A stretch of DNA of 32,659 nucleotides from an uncultured Micrococcales bacterium (lineage in GTDB: Bacteria; Actinomycetota; Actinomycetes; Actinomycetales; Microbacteriaceae): contig CAILDA010000093.1 in the NCBI GenBank assembly GCA_903832875.1, positions 1 to 32,659 of the forward strand, in the 5' to 3' direction. A program made the translations under genes and the position numbers. Under the pieces are notes generated by a model. The model made no database searches and was not told the origin of the DNA. It worked only from the letters and a program-made list of their open reading frames with translations. Positions 1 through 9,177 of the stretch are shown piece by piece. Positions within the stretch are counted from its first letter, which is position 1; each line of letters opens with the position of its first letter.

Positions 1-606
1 ATTCAGTTAGTTATAGTTTCTAAAAATCACCCAGCAGATTTAGTCCTTGAACTTCTAGAGCTTGGTGAAACAAACTTTGGTGAAAATAAGGATCAAGAAG
101 CTTCTGCTAAGGCAGAGCAAGTCAAGTTATCAAACCAATCGGGCCTTGAGCCAACCTGGCACTTTGTTGGTCAACTCCAATCCAACAAGGTCAAATCGAT
201 GCTTGGCTACAGCACCGTGTTGCATTCGCTGGATAGGCCATCACTGCTCAGTGAATTAGTAAAGCAGCTTGCTAAGGCTCCTGAGAGCCACCTAGATGTC
301 TTTATTGAGCTCAACCTAACTGGAGATCCTGGCCGAGGCGGAATACTCCCTGATGCCTTATTGTCATTTGCTGAATCAGTTCTTGAGGCTAAACAGTTGA
401 ATTTATTGGGGGTTATGGGTGTTGCAGGCCTTACAGGATCATCTACTTCCTACTTTGAAACTATTGCCAAATCAAGCGCAGAACTAAGAACTATTGCTCC
501 TGAAGCCAAATTTATCTCCGCTGGCATGTCAGGGGACTACGAAGAGGCAATTGGCTATGGTGCGACACACTTGCGAATTGGTACCGCAATAACTGGAAAC
601 CGCTAG
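1..606 (+). CDS. YggS family pyridoxal-phosphate-binding protein (5' partial)
   Basis: Frame 1 is open from base 1 (IQLVIVSKNHPADLVLELLELGETNFGENKDQEA...WHFVGQLQSNKVK...SAGMSGDYEEAIGYGATHLRIGTAITGNR), with YggS motifs GExNFGEN, WHFVGxLQxNK and MSxDxxxAIxxGxxxxRIGxxIxG. The ORF track start at 199 is internal. Confidence 0.95.
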   Translation: MQLVIVSKNHPADLVLELLELGETNFGENKDQEASAKAEQVKLSNQSGLEPTWHFVGQLQSNKVKSMLGYSTVLHSLDRPSLLSELVKQLAKAPESHLDVFIELNLTGDPGRGGILPDALLSFAESVLEAKQLNLLGVMGVAGLTGSSTSYFETIAKSSAELRTIAPEAKFISAGMSGDYEEAIGYGATHLRIGTAITGNR

Positions 607-655
607 TTCCCGCCTTAATCTAGGGATATCGGGGTTTTAGACCAAAGGAGAAGCC

Positions 656-1075
656 ATGTCAGGAGCAATTGACTGGGTAAAAGAGTTCTTTTCACTAGGC
701 GGTACCAAGCCAGCTCAGCCGGCACGAAGTTCTGCCCCTAAGACTGAGTCACGAACTAGAGCAGTGCGACCTCAAAAGCGAGGTTACGAAGTTTCAAGCA
801 TTGAAACAGTGCAACCAAATACTTATGCAGACGCAGGAATGATCGCAGAAGTTCTTCGCGATTCAGTTCCAGTTATTGTCAACGTTGTGAACCTCAGCGA
901 TTCAGACACTAGAAGACTTGTTGACTTTATGTCAGGTCTGAAAGCTGGTCTGCAGGCTGAGTCAAAGCGTGTAGCAGAGCATGTTTACCTTTTAGCTCCT
1001 CTAGGTGTTGAAATTGATGGTGATTCAGACGAGGTTCTCGAAGCCGAAAGTGATCGTCTGATCATTCGTCCATAA
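656..1075 (+). CDS. sepF: Cell division protein SepF
   Basis: 139 aa; C-terminal SepF domain (PVIVNVVNLSDSDTRRLVDFMSGL...); between yggS and yggT; SD aaggag. Confidence 0.93.
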   Translation: MSGAIDWVKEFFSLGGTKPAQPARSSAPKTESRTRAVRPQKRGYEVSSIETVQPNTYADAGMIAEVLRDSVPVIVNVVNLSDSDTRRLVDFMSGLKAGLQAESKRVAEHVYLLAPLGVEIDGDSDEVLEAESDRLIIRP

Positions 1076-1087
1076 GTAACGAGCTTC

Positions 1088-1375
1088 ATGCCTCAAATTG
1101 CAGCAATCCTTATTTGGATCATAGATATTTTCCGTATTGTCCTGTTGGGCCGAATCATCTTGGATTGGGTCAGGGCATACAACCCTAGATTCAGACCAAA
1201 AGGTATTTTCTTAGCTCTTGCAGAGACAGCATATCTACTAACAGACTGGATTGTGAAGCCACTTTCTAGGATTATCAAACCCATCAAAGTTGGTGGGGGT
1301 TACCTAGATATTTCGATATTCGTGCTATTTCTAGCCTTAGGACTTCTTGACGGGTTGTTAGCAACACTCGCTTAG
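1088..1375 (+). CDS. YggT family membrane protein
   Basis: 95 aa hydrophobic protein with RIILDWVRAYNPRF motif, in sepF-yggT-divIVA order. Confidence 0.88.
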   Translation: MPQIAAILIWIIDIFRIVLLGRIILDWVRAYNPRFRPKGIFLALAETAYLLTDWIVKPLSRIIKPIKVGGGYLDISIFVLFLALGLLDGLLATLA

Positions 1376-1452
1376 CCCGACAAGGTAGGGTAGCCTTAAC
1401 TTTTGACCGCGGTCATTATTTGTTTATGACCATTGAGAACAGGGAGAATCTG

Positions 1453-2103
1453 ATGCCTTTAACTCCAGAAGATGTAGTTAATAAGCGTTTTCAACCTACA
1501 AAATTCCGTGAAGGTTACGACCAGGATGAGGTTGATGACTTTCTAGACGAGATCGTTCTAGAGATGCGCAAGCTGAGCCAGGAGAATGAAGAACTTCGTC
1601 AACGCGTTCTTGCTGCTGATGGACGGATTGCTGAACTGCAACGAAGCGGAGCTTCGTTAGTGCAGCAGGTGAACTCTGCTGAAGCATCTATCCCTGAGTC
1701 AACAACTCCTAACAGTGCCTTCCCAGAAGCAGCTAAGGACATGAGTGCCTTTGAAGCTAACAACACCAACAACTTGCTACAGCTTGCTCGTAAGTTGCAC
1801 GAAGAGCACGTTCGTGAAGGTTTGCAGAAGCGCGATGCTCTTATTGCTGAAGGTCATGCAACTGCGGCACGTATTGTTCGTGAAGCAGAAGCTCAGCACA
1901 AGGCAGACATGAGCAGACTGGAACAAGAGAAGGCACTTGCTGAAAACGATGTTGAGCGCTTGCAGAACTTCGAAAAAGAGTACCGCGCAAAGTTGAAGTC
2001 GTACATTGAAGGTCAATTAGGCGATCTTGAGGCTGCTGGGGGTTCTACTCAGAAGGTACCCACTTCTCCTACTCAGATCACTAACGCAACTTTCAAAATC
2101 TGA
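1453..2103 (+). CDS. divIVA: DivIVA/Wag31 polar growth protein
   Basis: MPLTPEDVVNKRFQPTKFREGYDQDEVDDFLDEI N-terminal DivIVA domain plus coiled coil. ATG at 1453 with SD agggag is preferred over the track start at 1420. Confidence 0.93.
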   Translation: MPLTPEDVVNKRFQPTKFREGYDQDEVDDFLDEIVLEMRKLSQENEELRQRVLAADGRIAELQRSGASLVQQVNSAEASIPESTTPNSAFPEAAKDMSAFEANNTNNLLQLARKLHEEHVREGLQKRDALIAEGHATAARIVREAEAQHKADMSRLEQEKALAENDVERLQNFEKEYRAKLKSYIEGQLGDLEAAGGSTQKVPTSPTQITNATFKI

Positions 2104-2108
2104 GTTAG

Positions 2109-2615
2109 TTGAAAAACTTAGGCACAAATTCAAAAGCTAAGAACAAATATTTGTTCTTGAGTATTGCGCTAACTGTGGTCTTCATGGACCAATTGACTAA
2201 GTTCCTGGCGGTGCACTTTCTAAATCCTTACGAACCCGTTTCAGTTCTTGGTGAGGTGCTTCACTTCACGTTGGCTTTCAATTCGAAAGCAGCCTTTTCA
2301 ATAGGACCGGCAAGCACCTGGGTGTTCACAATCATTTCGACCTTAGCGAGCTTGGCACTACTTTGGTTTGTCCCAAAATTTAGAAGTAGAGATTGGCTAA
2401 TACTTGGCGGGTTCGCTCTAGGTGGTGTTGCTGGAAATCTAATAGACCGTCTAGTTCGTTCACCTGGTTTTCCTAATGGCCACGTAGTTGATTTCATTCA
2501 AATCCCGTTCAATTTTCCGGTTTTCAACATTGCAGATATGGCAATTACTATCTCTGCAGCTTTGATTGCTCTAAAAGTTATCCGCGGTGAGCGCATTGGT
2601 GGCAAGAGTGTCTGA
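2109..2615 (+). CDS. lspA: Signal peptidase II (lipoprotein signal peptidase)
   Basis: 168 aa; motifs [31 protein letters not shown] start. Confidence 0.93.
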   Translation: MKNLGTNSKAKNKYLFLSIALTVVFMDQLTKFLAVHFLNPYEPVSVLGEVLHFTLAFNSKAAFSIGPASTWVFTIISTLASLALLWFVPKFRSRDWLILGGFALGGVAGNLIDRLVRSPGFPNGHVVDFIQIPFNFPVFNIADMAITISAALIALKVIRGERIGGKSV

Positions 2616-3534
2616 GCAGAGATTGGTTCAAGTTCCTGAAGGCTTAGCGGGCAGTCGAGCTGATGCTGGAATTGCGAAGTTACTTGGCATGTCAAGATCT
2701 GCAGTTGCCGACATGATTGTTGAGGGCTTAGTGGAACAAAACGATGTTGTACTTTCAAAATCTGATTCACTCTTGGCAGATGCCTGGTTGAAAGTGATGC
2801 TTCCTAAACCAAAAGCAGCCTTGCAACTTGTTGCCGAGAATGTTGAAGGTTTAGTAGTTATATACCAAGACCACGACATTGTTGTAGTTGATAAGCCAGC
2901 AGGTGTTGCAGCTCATCCTTCAGTTGGTTGGGATGGCCCCAGTGTCGGTGGAGCACTTCTAGCATTAGGCATTGAAATGTCCACCAGTGGTGTTGCTGAG
3001 CGCCAAGGAATCGTTTCTCGACTAGATGTAGGAACCAGCGGTCTAATGGTCCTAACCAAGACAGAAATCGCTTATTCCAGAATGAAGCAAGCTTTTCGCG
3101 ATCGAGTAGTGGATAAGACCTACCATGCATTGGTTCAAGGCCATCCAGATCCAAGTGCGGGAACCATTGATGCGCCACTGGGCAGACACCTCAAACATGA
3201 ATACAAGTTCACAGTTTCACCTGAGGGTAAACCTTCGGTAACCCATTACAAGACTCTGGAAGCATTCTCAGCAGCATCTCTTTTAGAGATAGAACTTGAG
3301 ACCGGTAGAACTCATCAGATCAGAGTGCACTTCTCAGCATTCAAACATCCTTTGGTTGGTGACACTTTGTATGGCTGTGATCCAAAACTCGCTGCATGGC
3401 TAGGCATGGATAGACAGTGGCTTCATGCCATCAGATTGGGCTTTATGCATCCCACCAAGGGGGAGTATGTGAGCTTTGAGAGTACCTACCCTAAAGACTT
3501 GTCTGATTCCCTTGCAATCCTCCGCGGCGAGTGA
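2608..3534 (+). CDS. RluA/RluD family 23S rRNA pseudouridine synthase
   Basis: S4-like N-terminus, [16 protein letters not shown] catalytic motif, [28 protein letters not shown]. The ORF extends to 2587, but GTG 2608 (GTGTCTGA, overlapping the lspA stop) is a plausible start. Confidence 0.92.
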   Translation: MSEQRLVQVPEGLAGSRADAGIAKLLGMSRSAVADMIVEGLVEQNDVVLSKSDSLLADAWLKVMLPKPKAALQLVAENVEGLVVIYQDHDIVVVDKPAGVAAHPSVGWDGPSVGGALLALGIEMSTSGVAERQGIVSRLDVGTSGLMVLTKTEIAYSRMKQAFRDRVVDKTYHALVQGHPDPSAGTIDAPLGRHLKHEYKFTVSPEGKPSVTHYKTLEAFSAASLLEIELETGRTHQIRVHFSAFKHPLVGDTLYGCDPKLAAWLGMDRQWLHAIRLGFMHPTKGEYVSFESTYPKDLSDSLAILRGE

Positions 3535-3624
3535 AGCCTTGGCGGAGTGGCAAAATAGGTATGACTAAGGTCAGATTAGGCTATTTGCCCTAAGCCTTAA
3601 AATTCAGAGAAAAGTTCAACATCA

Positions 3625-6600
3625 ATGTCCAGTAATAGTGAAAACTTTGTGCACTTACATGTGCACACTGATTACTCGATGCTTGATGGTGCGGCCAAGG
3701 TTGATCAACTTTTAGATAAAGCCGTTGAATTCAAAATGCCGGCAATTGCCATTACCGACCATGGCAATAACTTTGGTGCCTTTGACTTCTGGGAGCAAGC
3801 CACCAAAAAAGGTATTAAACCGATTATCGGTATTGAAGCTTATTTAGCACCAGGTTCAAGACTAGATAAGTCGAGAACCTATTGGGCTGATGGCGGAGAT
3901 GATGATATCTCTCAAGGTGCTTACTCTCATCTAACGATGCTCTCAACCGATAACGACAGCATGCTAAATCTCTTCAAGCTCTCTTCATATGCCTGGCTTG
4001 ATGGCTATTACTTTAAACCTCGCATGGACCGTGAACTTTTGGCCAAGTATGCCAAAGGCATTATCGCGACCTCTGGATGTGCCAGTGGTGAAGTTCAAAC
4101 CCGGTTAAGGTTAGGGCAATACAAGGAAGCCTTAGAAGCTGCTGCCGAATTCAGAGATATTTTCGGAAAAGAAAACTACTTCATCGAAATTATGGATCAC
4201 GGTGCCAGCGTTGAAAGAAGAAGCTTCAGCGATTTGATTAAGCTATCTAAAGACTTGGGTATTCCATTAGTTGCCACCAATGACCTTCATTACACCGAAC
4301 CAGGTCACGCTGATGCTCAAGAGGCTTTGCTCTGTGTTCAGACCGGAACCAAACTAACTGACGAACGTCGATTCAAATTTGATGGGTCTGGTTATTACCT
4401 AAAGAGTGCTCGCCAGATGCGTGAGTTATTCGCAGAGTTCCCGGAAGCTTGCGATAACACCTTGCTAATCGCTGAACGAGCCGACATCAGTTTCGCTAAA
4501 CGCAATCTCATGCCACGATTTGACGTTCCGGAAGGACATACCGAAGCCAGTTGGTTTGAGAAAGAAGTTGCGCGAGGTATGCGTGAACGTTTCGGCGAGA
4601 AAATCGATCCGGAGTATCAAGAGCGCGTTGCTTTTGAAATTCAGGTAATCAACAACATGAACTTCCCTGGTTATTTCTTAGTTGTTGCTGACTTCATCTC
4701 CTGGGCCAGAGCACAGGGCATCAGAGTAGGCCCAGGTCGTGGTTCTGCCGCTGGTTCACTCGTTGCATATGCACTTGGTATCACTGCTTTAGACCCAATC
4801 AAATACGGCCTACTCTTCGAGCGATTCTTGAATCCAGCTCGAGTTAGCTTGCCTGATATCGATGTGGACTTCGATGATCGACGACGTGGTGAAGTTATTC
4901 GCTATGTAACTCAAAAATATGGCGATGACCGAGTTGCTCAGATTATTACCTACGGAACCATCAAGGCAAAACAAAGTCTCAAAGATGCAGCCCGTGTTCT
5001 TGGCATGGATTATTCAGTTGGAGAGAAACTAACTAAGGCGATGCCTCGCATGGTCCTTGGTAAAGACATGACACTGGGGGAGATGGTTGAAGACCCTAAG
5101 CAACGAGCAGTCTTGGAAACTATGGTTGAAGATTCCTTTGAAGAGTTTGATGAAGATCCGATTGAATTTGAACCTATTGCTATTGCAGCTGTCGCTACAG
5201 ATTCGAAGAGTCGTTATAAGGAAGCGGCAGAGTTCAGAAAGATTCTTGAAGAAGATCCTGATGCTCGAAAAGTATTTGATTTAGCTAGAGGGCTTGAAGG
5301 TCTAAAGAGACAGACCAGCGTGCATGCTGCTGGTGTGATTATGTCGGCAGAACCTTTGTTAGATGTGATTCCAGTTATTCGACGTGATGATGATGGTGCA
5401 GTTATCACTGCTTTTGCGCAGCATCCATGTGAAGAACTAGGGCTAGTCAAGATGGATTTCCTAGGTCTTCGTAACCTAACTGTCTTGGATAAATCAATTG
5501 AGAACGCCCAATCAAACCGAGGTGTGTCTGTTGTTCTAGAGGACCTTGATTTAGATGGTGATGAAACAACATACGAGATGCTCTCCAGAGGTGACACGCT
5601 AGGTGTCTTCCAGCTCGATGGTGGTCAAATGCGTTCGCTCTTGAGATTGTTAAAGCCAACAAAGTTTGAACACATCTCAGCTGCTATTGCGTTGTATCGA
5701 CCTGGACCTATGGGTATGGGTTCACATACTTCTTACGCTCAACGTAAAAATGGTAAAGAGAAAAATGATCCAATCCATCCATCACTTGAAGGACCTTTGT
5801 CGGATGTACTTGATCCGACCTATGGGTTGATTGTTTATCAAGAGCAGGTAATGGCGGTTGCGCAGAAAGTAGCGAACTTCAGTCTTTCCCAAGCTGACGA
5901 ACTTCGTCGAGCCATGGGTAAGAAGAAGAAGGATGAGCTGGATGCTCAGTTTGCTAATTTCTCTGCTGGGATGAAGCAAAACGGTTTTGTTGACGATGCC
6001 ATCAACATCCTTTGGGAAACACTGCTGCCTTTTGCTGACTATGCCTTCAACAAAGCACATAGTGCTGCATATGGAGTGCTTTCTTATTGGACTGCATACA
6101 TGAAGGCAAATTTCCCACAGGAATACATGGCTGCACTGCTGACTTCTGTTCGAAGTTCAAGAGATCGGCTAAGTGTTTATCTAAGCGAGGCGAGAAGAGC
6201 TGGAATCCAGGTTTTAGCTCCTGATGTGAATGACTCGATTGCTGATTTCCGAGCCGTTGGTAAGGACATTAGGTTCGGGCTTGAAGCAGTTAGAAATGTT
6301 GGCCTCGGTGTCGTTCAGGAAATAGTTGCAACACGAGAAGCCAAAGGACGATTCGAATCTTTCCAAGACTTCGTGGCTAAAGTCCCAGCATCTGTTTGCA
6401 CGAAGAAAGTTATCGAGTCACTAATCAAAGCGGGAGCATTTGATTCATTTGGCGTTTCTCGCAGAGCACTTTTCGAAGCGCATGAGCAGATAATTGAAGC
6501 TGAAATTAAGGCAAAGAAATCCAAGTCAACAGGTGAAGCAGATCTCTTTGATGATTTTGAAAGCGATGAAACCAATCACAAGATTGCAAATCTTGCCGAA

Positions 6601-7332
6601 TGGCCGCAACGTCAGTTACTAACTCTTGAGCGAGAAATGCTAGGTCTTTACGTTAGCGCTCACCCCTTGCAAGGAGCGGAGAGCAGGCTTCGATCAAGTG
6701 CCACCGAAACCATTGCCTCTTTCAACGAGCGTAAAAACTTTGTCGATGCGGAACCTGTGACACTTGCAGGTTTGATCACCAACATTGAAGTAAAGACAGC
6801 TAGATCATCTGGAAACATCTACGCCAATGTGACCATCGAGGATCTTGATGCAGAAATCACGCTGATGATTTTCAGTAAGACCTACCAAGAGAATCTTTCA
6901 AAGTTGAATGTTGATTCAATTGTTGCTGTTAGAGGAAGAATGCGTCCAAGGGATGAAGGCTTCGCTATGAATGTAAATGAAATAGCGATTCTAGAAAAAG
7001 ATGATTCTAGATTTGCTGGACCTTTGAAAGTTGTAATAGCCGAGCATCTAGCAACTAAGACGAACATTGAATTGCTGGATAAAATCTTTACCCGTTACCC
7101 AGGTCAAACAGAAGTGCAACTTTTGCTTAGAACGGCTGATGGCTCAACGCCTTATCGACTCAAACACAAAGTGTTTGTTAGCGACCCTTTGATTTCAGAA
7201 ATCAAGCAACACTTTGGAACCAGTGCTCTGGATGAACTGCCTAAACCAGCTGATGATCTAGCTGAGGCGGTTACCGGGGACGACGTATCCTCTGTGGTGG
7301 TAGAGCAAACTGGGGAACTCTTCGGCCAATAG
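3625..7332 (+). CDS. dnaE: DNA polymerase III subunit alpha (DnaE)
   Basis: 1235 aa; PHP domain HLHVHTDYSMLDGA, GPGRGSAAGSLVAYALGIT, LPDIDVDFDDRRR, YRPGPMGMG, FNKAHSAAYGVLSYWTAYMKANFPQEYMAALLTS. Confidence 0.98.
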   Translation: MSSNSENFVHLHVHTDYSMLDGAAKVDQLLDKAVEFKMPAIAITDHGNNFGAFDFWEQATKKGIKPIIGIEAYLAPGSRLDKSRTYWADGGDDDISQGAYSHLTMLSTDNDSMLNLFKLSSYAWLDGYYFKPRMDRELLAKYAKGIIATSGCASGEVQTRLRLGQYKEALEAAAEFRDIFGKENYFIEIMDHGASVERRSFSDLIKLSKDLGIPLVATNDLHYTEPGHADAQEALLCVQTGTKLTDERRFKFDGSGYYLKSARQMRELFAEFPEACDNTLLIAERADISFAKRNLMPRFDVPEGHTEASWFEKEVARGMRERFGEKIDPEYQERVAFEIQVINNMNFPGYFLVVADFISWARAQGIRVGPGRGSAAGSLVAYALGITALDPIKYGLLFERFLNPARVSLPDIDVDFDDRRRGEVIRYVTQKYGDDRVAQIITYGTIKAKQSLKDAARVLGMDYSVGEKLTKAMPRMVLGKDMTLGEMVEDPKQRAVLETMVEDSFEEFDEDPIEFEPIAIAAVATDSKSRYKEAAEFRKILEEDPDARKVFDLARGLEGLKRQTSVHAAGVIMSAEPLLDVIPVIRRDDDGAVITAFAQHPCEELGLVKMDFLGLRNLTVLDKSIENAQSNRGVSVVLEDLDLDGDETTYEMLSRGDTLGVFQLDGGQMRSLLRLLKPTKFEHISAAIALYRPGPMGMGSHTSYAQRKNGKEKNDPIHPSLEGPLSDVLDPTYGLIVYQEQVMAVAQKVANFSLSQADELRRAMGKKKKDELDAQFANFSAGMKQNGFVDDAINILWETLLPFADYAFNKAHSAAYGVLSYWTAYMKANFPQEYMAALLTSVRSSRDRLSVYLSEARRAGIQVLAPDVNDSIADFRAVGKDIRFGLEAVRNVGLGVVQEIVATREAKGRFESFQDFVAKVPASVCTKKVIESLIKAGAFDSFGVSRRALFEAHEQIIEAEIKAKKSKSTGEADLFDDFESDETNHKIANLAEWPQRQLLTLEREMLGLYVSAHPLQGAESRLRSSATETIASFNERKNFVDAEPVTLAGLITNIEVKTARSSGNIYANVTIEDLDAEITLMIFSKTYQENLSKLNVDSIVAVRGRMRPRDEGFAMNVNEIAILEKDDSRFAGPLKVVIAEHLATKTNIELLDKIFTRYPGQTEVQLLLRTADGSTPYRLKHKVFVSDPLISEIKQHFGTSALDELPKPADDLAEAVTGDDVSSVVVEQTGELFGQ

Positions 7333-7782
7333 GCCGCTGACAATCTCAACGACAATTACAGCGTTGGCTTCAACTTCGTGACGTTCACGAATCTTACAAA
7401 TGAGCACAGCATTGACTTGATTGAAAATGGGAAGTTTTGTGCTCTGTTCCACGAACCAATCGTCATCAAGGAATCGCTTGGTGTGATCCTGAGACATTTT
7501 CTTGGCAAGCTCAAGGGAACCTTCGTTGAGCATTTGAATGGAGACATACTCTGCAGAACTTAGCGCTGGCCAGCTGCTTGCGCCTCTGGCAACGTTGAAT
7601 GTAGCAAGAGCAGGTTCAGACCCAAGCGATGTCACTGATGTCGCTGTGAAGCCAACAGGGCTTCCTGATGCATCGTTCAATGTGATTACGCAGACGCCTG
7701 AAGCATGTCTTCTAAATGCCTGTTTCAAACTCTCGGTTGGATCATTAATCTCTTGCACAACATAACTTTCTTCTAAGTTCAA
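7258..7782 (-). CDS. Flavin reductase family protein (FMN-binding split-barrel)
   Basis: 174 aa; FRRHASGVCVITLNDASGSPVGFTATSVTSLGSEPALATFNV; C-terminal PSLLYHHRGY. Convergent with and overlapping the dnaE 3' end. Confidence 0.88.
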   Translation of the reverse strand: MNLEESYVVQEINDPTESLKQAFRRHASGVCVITLNDASGSPVGFTATSVTSLGSEPALATFNVARGASSWPALSSAEYVSIQMLNEGSLELAKKMSQDHTKRFLDDDWFVEQSTKLPIFNQVNAVLICKIRERHEVEANAVIVVEIVSGLLAEEFPSLLYHHRGYVVPGNRLS

Positions 7783-7842
7783 CCCAAGGCTAACTTACAT
7801 TTGCAGCAACTAAACCAGTAGAACTGACTTACTTCACCTAAA

Positions 7843-9177
7843 ATGGAAAAAATGGCAGGAACAAACATGGCAGAACTTATTCGGTTACTTGATCTCAGAG
7901 GTCAAGTTATTTCTGCTGACCTAGTGTCCCAAGAGTTGCCACGAGCTGCAATCGATATAGATTCTGCACTTGAAGAGATTCGCCCGCTAGTTGCACAAAT
8001 CAGAGCCGGTGGGGCACAGGCTCTTCTAGCTATTGCTCAAAAGTTTGATGGCATTGACATAAATCCAATCAAAGTCGCTAGCGAAGAACTTGCCAGTGCT
8101 TTGAGATCACTAGAACCAAGCCTTCGAGCTTCTTTAGAGGTTGCTATTGAGCGAGTTCGCAAAGTAACTGAACAAGCAAAACCAAAATCTTTTACAACTG
8201 AGTTAGCCGATGGTGCCCAGGTTCAGCAGAGGTATCAACCCATCGACTCAGTTGGCTTATACGTGCCTGGTGGCAAAGCGGTTTATCCATCGAGTGTGAT
8301 TATGAACGTGGTTCCAGCGCAGGTCGCTGGGGTCAAAAAACTTGCTATTGCGACACCTGGCCAAAAGGAATTCGGGGGCAGAGCACATCCAACTGTTTTG
8401 GCGACGGCAGCTTTACTTGGGGTCGAAGATGTTTATGTGATTGGCGGTCCATCTGCAGTTATTGCCTTTGCCTATGGAATTCCAGAAATTGGCTTAGAAC
8501 CGGTGAATCTGGTTACCGGACCAGGAAACCTTTATGTGGCTGCTGCTAAGCGACTGCTTAGGGGAGTTATAGCCATAGATTCTGAGGCTGGACCAACCGA
8601 AGTGATGGTTATTGCAGATTCAAGCGCTAACCCTGATTTTGTTGCTGCTGATTTGATTTCTCAGGCTGAACACGATGAATTCGCTGCTGCGGTGCTGCTG
8701 ACCGATTCTCTGGAATTTGCTGAAAAGGTTAGCTCTGCTATGACTAGTCAGGCAGCTGGAACCAGCAATCAAGCCAGGGTTTTGACCGCTCTTTCAGGTC
8801 AACAAAGCGCGATTGTTCTGGTTTTTGACCTAGCTCAAGCCGCTGAAATAGCCGATTTTTACGCAACTGAGCACTTGGAGCTCCAAACACGCTCAAATGA
8901 GCAGCTTTTAGGTCAAATCAGCAACGCTGGGGCGATTTTTGTCGGAGATTTCTCTCCGGTATCGCTAGGCGACTATCTGGCTGGATCTAATCACGTGCTA
9001 CCAACTGGAGGGCAGGCTAGATTTGGCTCAGGATTGGGCGTACACACGTTTCTAAGGCCTCAGCAGGTCATCAAATACAGCGAGTCAGCCTTGTCAGAGG
9101 TGGCCAATAATGTTGTCGCTATCGCTGATTCTGAGGGTTTACAAGCTCATGGGGATGCGATCCGCATTCGTTTCTAA
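7843..9177 (+). CDS. hisD: Histidinol dehydrogenase
   Basis: 444 aa; DSVGLYVPGGKAVYPSSVIMNVVPAQVAGV, NLVTGPGNLYVAAAKR, IDSEAGPTEVMVIADSSA, GSNHVLPTGGQARFGSGLGVHTF. Start may be 7843, 7852 or 7867. Confidence 0.97.
   Translation: MEKMAGTNMAELIRLLDLRGQVISADLVSQELPRAAIDIDSALEEIRPLVAQIRAGGAQALLAIAQKFDGIDINPIKVASEELASALRSLEPSLRASLEVAIERVRKVTEQAKPKSFTTELADGAQVQQRYQPIDSVGLYVPGGKAVYPSSVIMNVVPAQVAGVKKLAIATPGQKEFGGRAHPTVLATAALLGVEDVYVIGGPSAVIAFAYGIPEIGLEPVNLVTGPGNLYVAAAKRLLRGVIAIDSEAGPTEVMVIADSSANPDFVAADLISQAEHDEFAAAVLLTDSLEFAEKVSSAMTSQAAGTSNQARVLTALSGQQSAIVLVFDLAQAAEIADFYATEHLELQTRSNEQLLGQISNAGAIFVGDFSPVSLGDYLAGSNHVLPTGGQARFGSGLGVHTFLRPQQVIKYSESALSEVANNVVAIADSEGLQAHGDAIRIRF

Noticed and set aside
62-259. 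65-aa ORF at the left edge
   Set aside because: Out-of-frame shadow of the partial yggS reading frame, which is open from base 1.
1093-3178. Minus-strand ORFs opposite yggT, divIVA, lspA and rluD
   Set aside because: Antisense shadows of confident genes, with no family motifs or SD sites.
3541-3600. Possible tRNA-like sequence (GGCGGAGTGGCA...)
   Set aside because: Resembles part of a Leu/Ser tRNA start by chance; no acceptor stem pairing, anticodon arm or T-loop GTTCRANNC.
5087-5284. 65-aa plus-strand ORF inside dnaE insert region
   Set aside because: Frame-shifted Leu/Lys-rich shadow of dnaE; the dnaE frame is uninterrupted.
5214-6575. Minus-strand ORFs opposite dnaE (71-127 aa)
   Set aside because: Ser/Arg-rich shadow translations of coding sequence, no recognisable domain.
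7356-7765. ORFs overlapping the flavin reductase (7356-7547 minus, 7378-7563 plus, 7538-7765 plus)
   Set aside because: Alternative frames of a well-supported gene.
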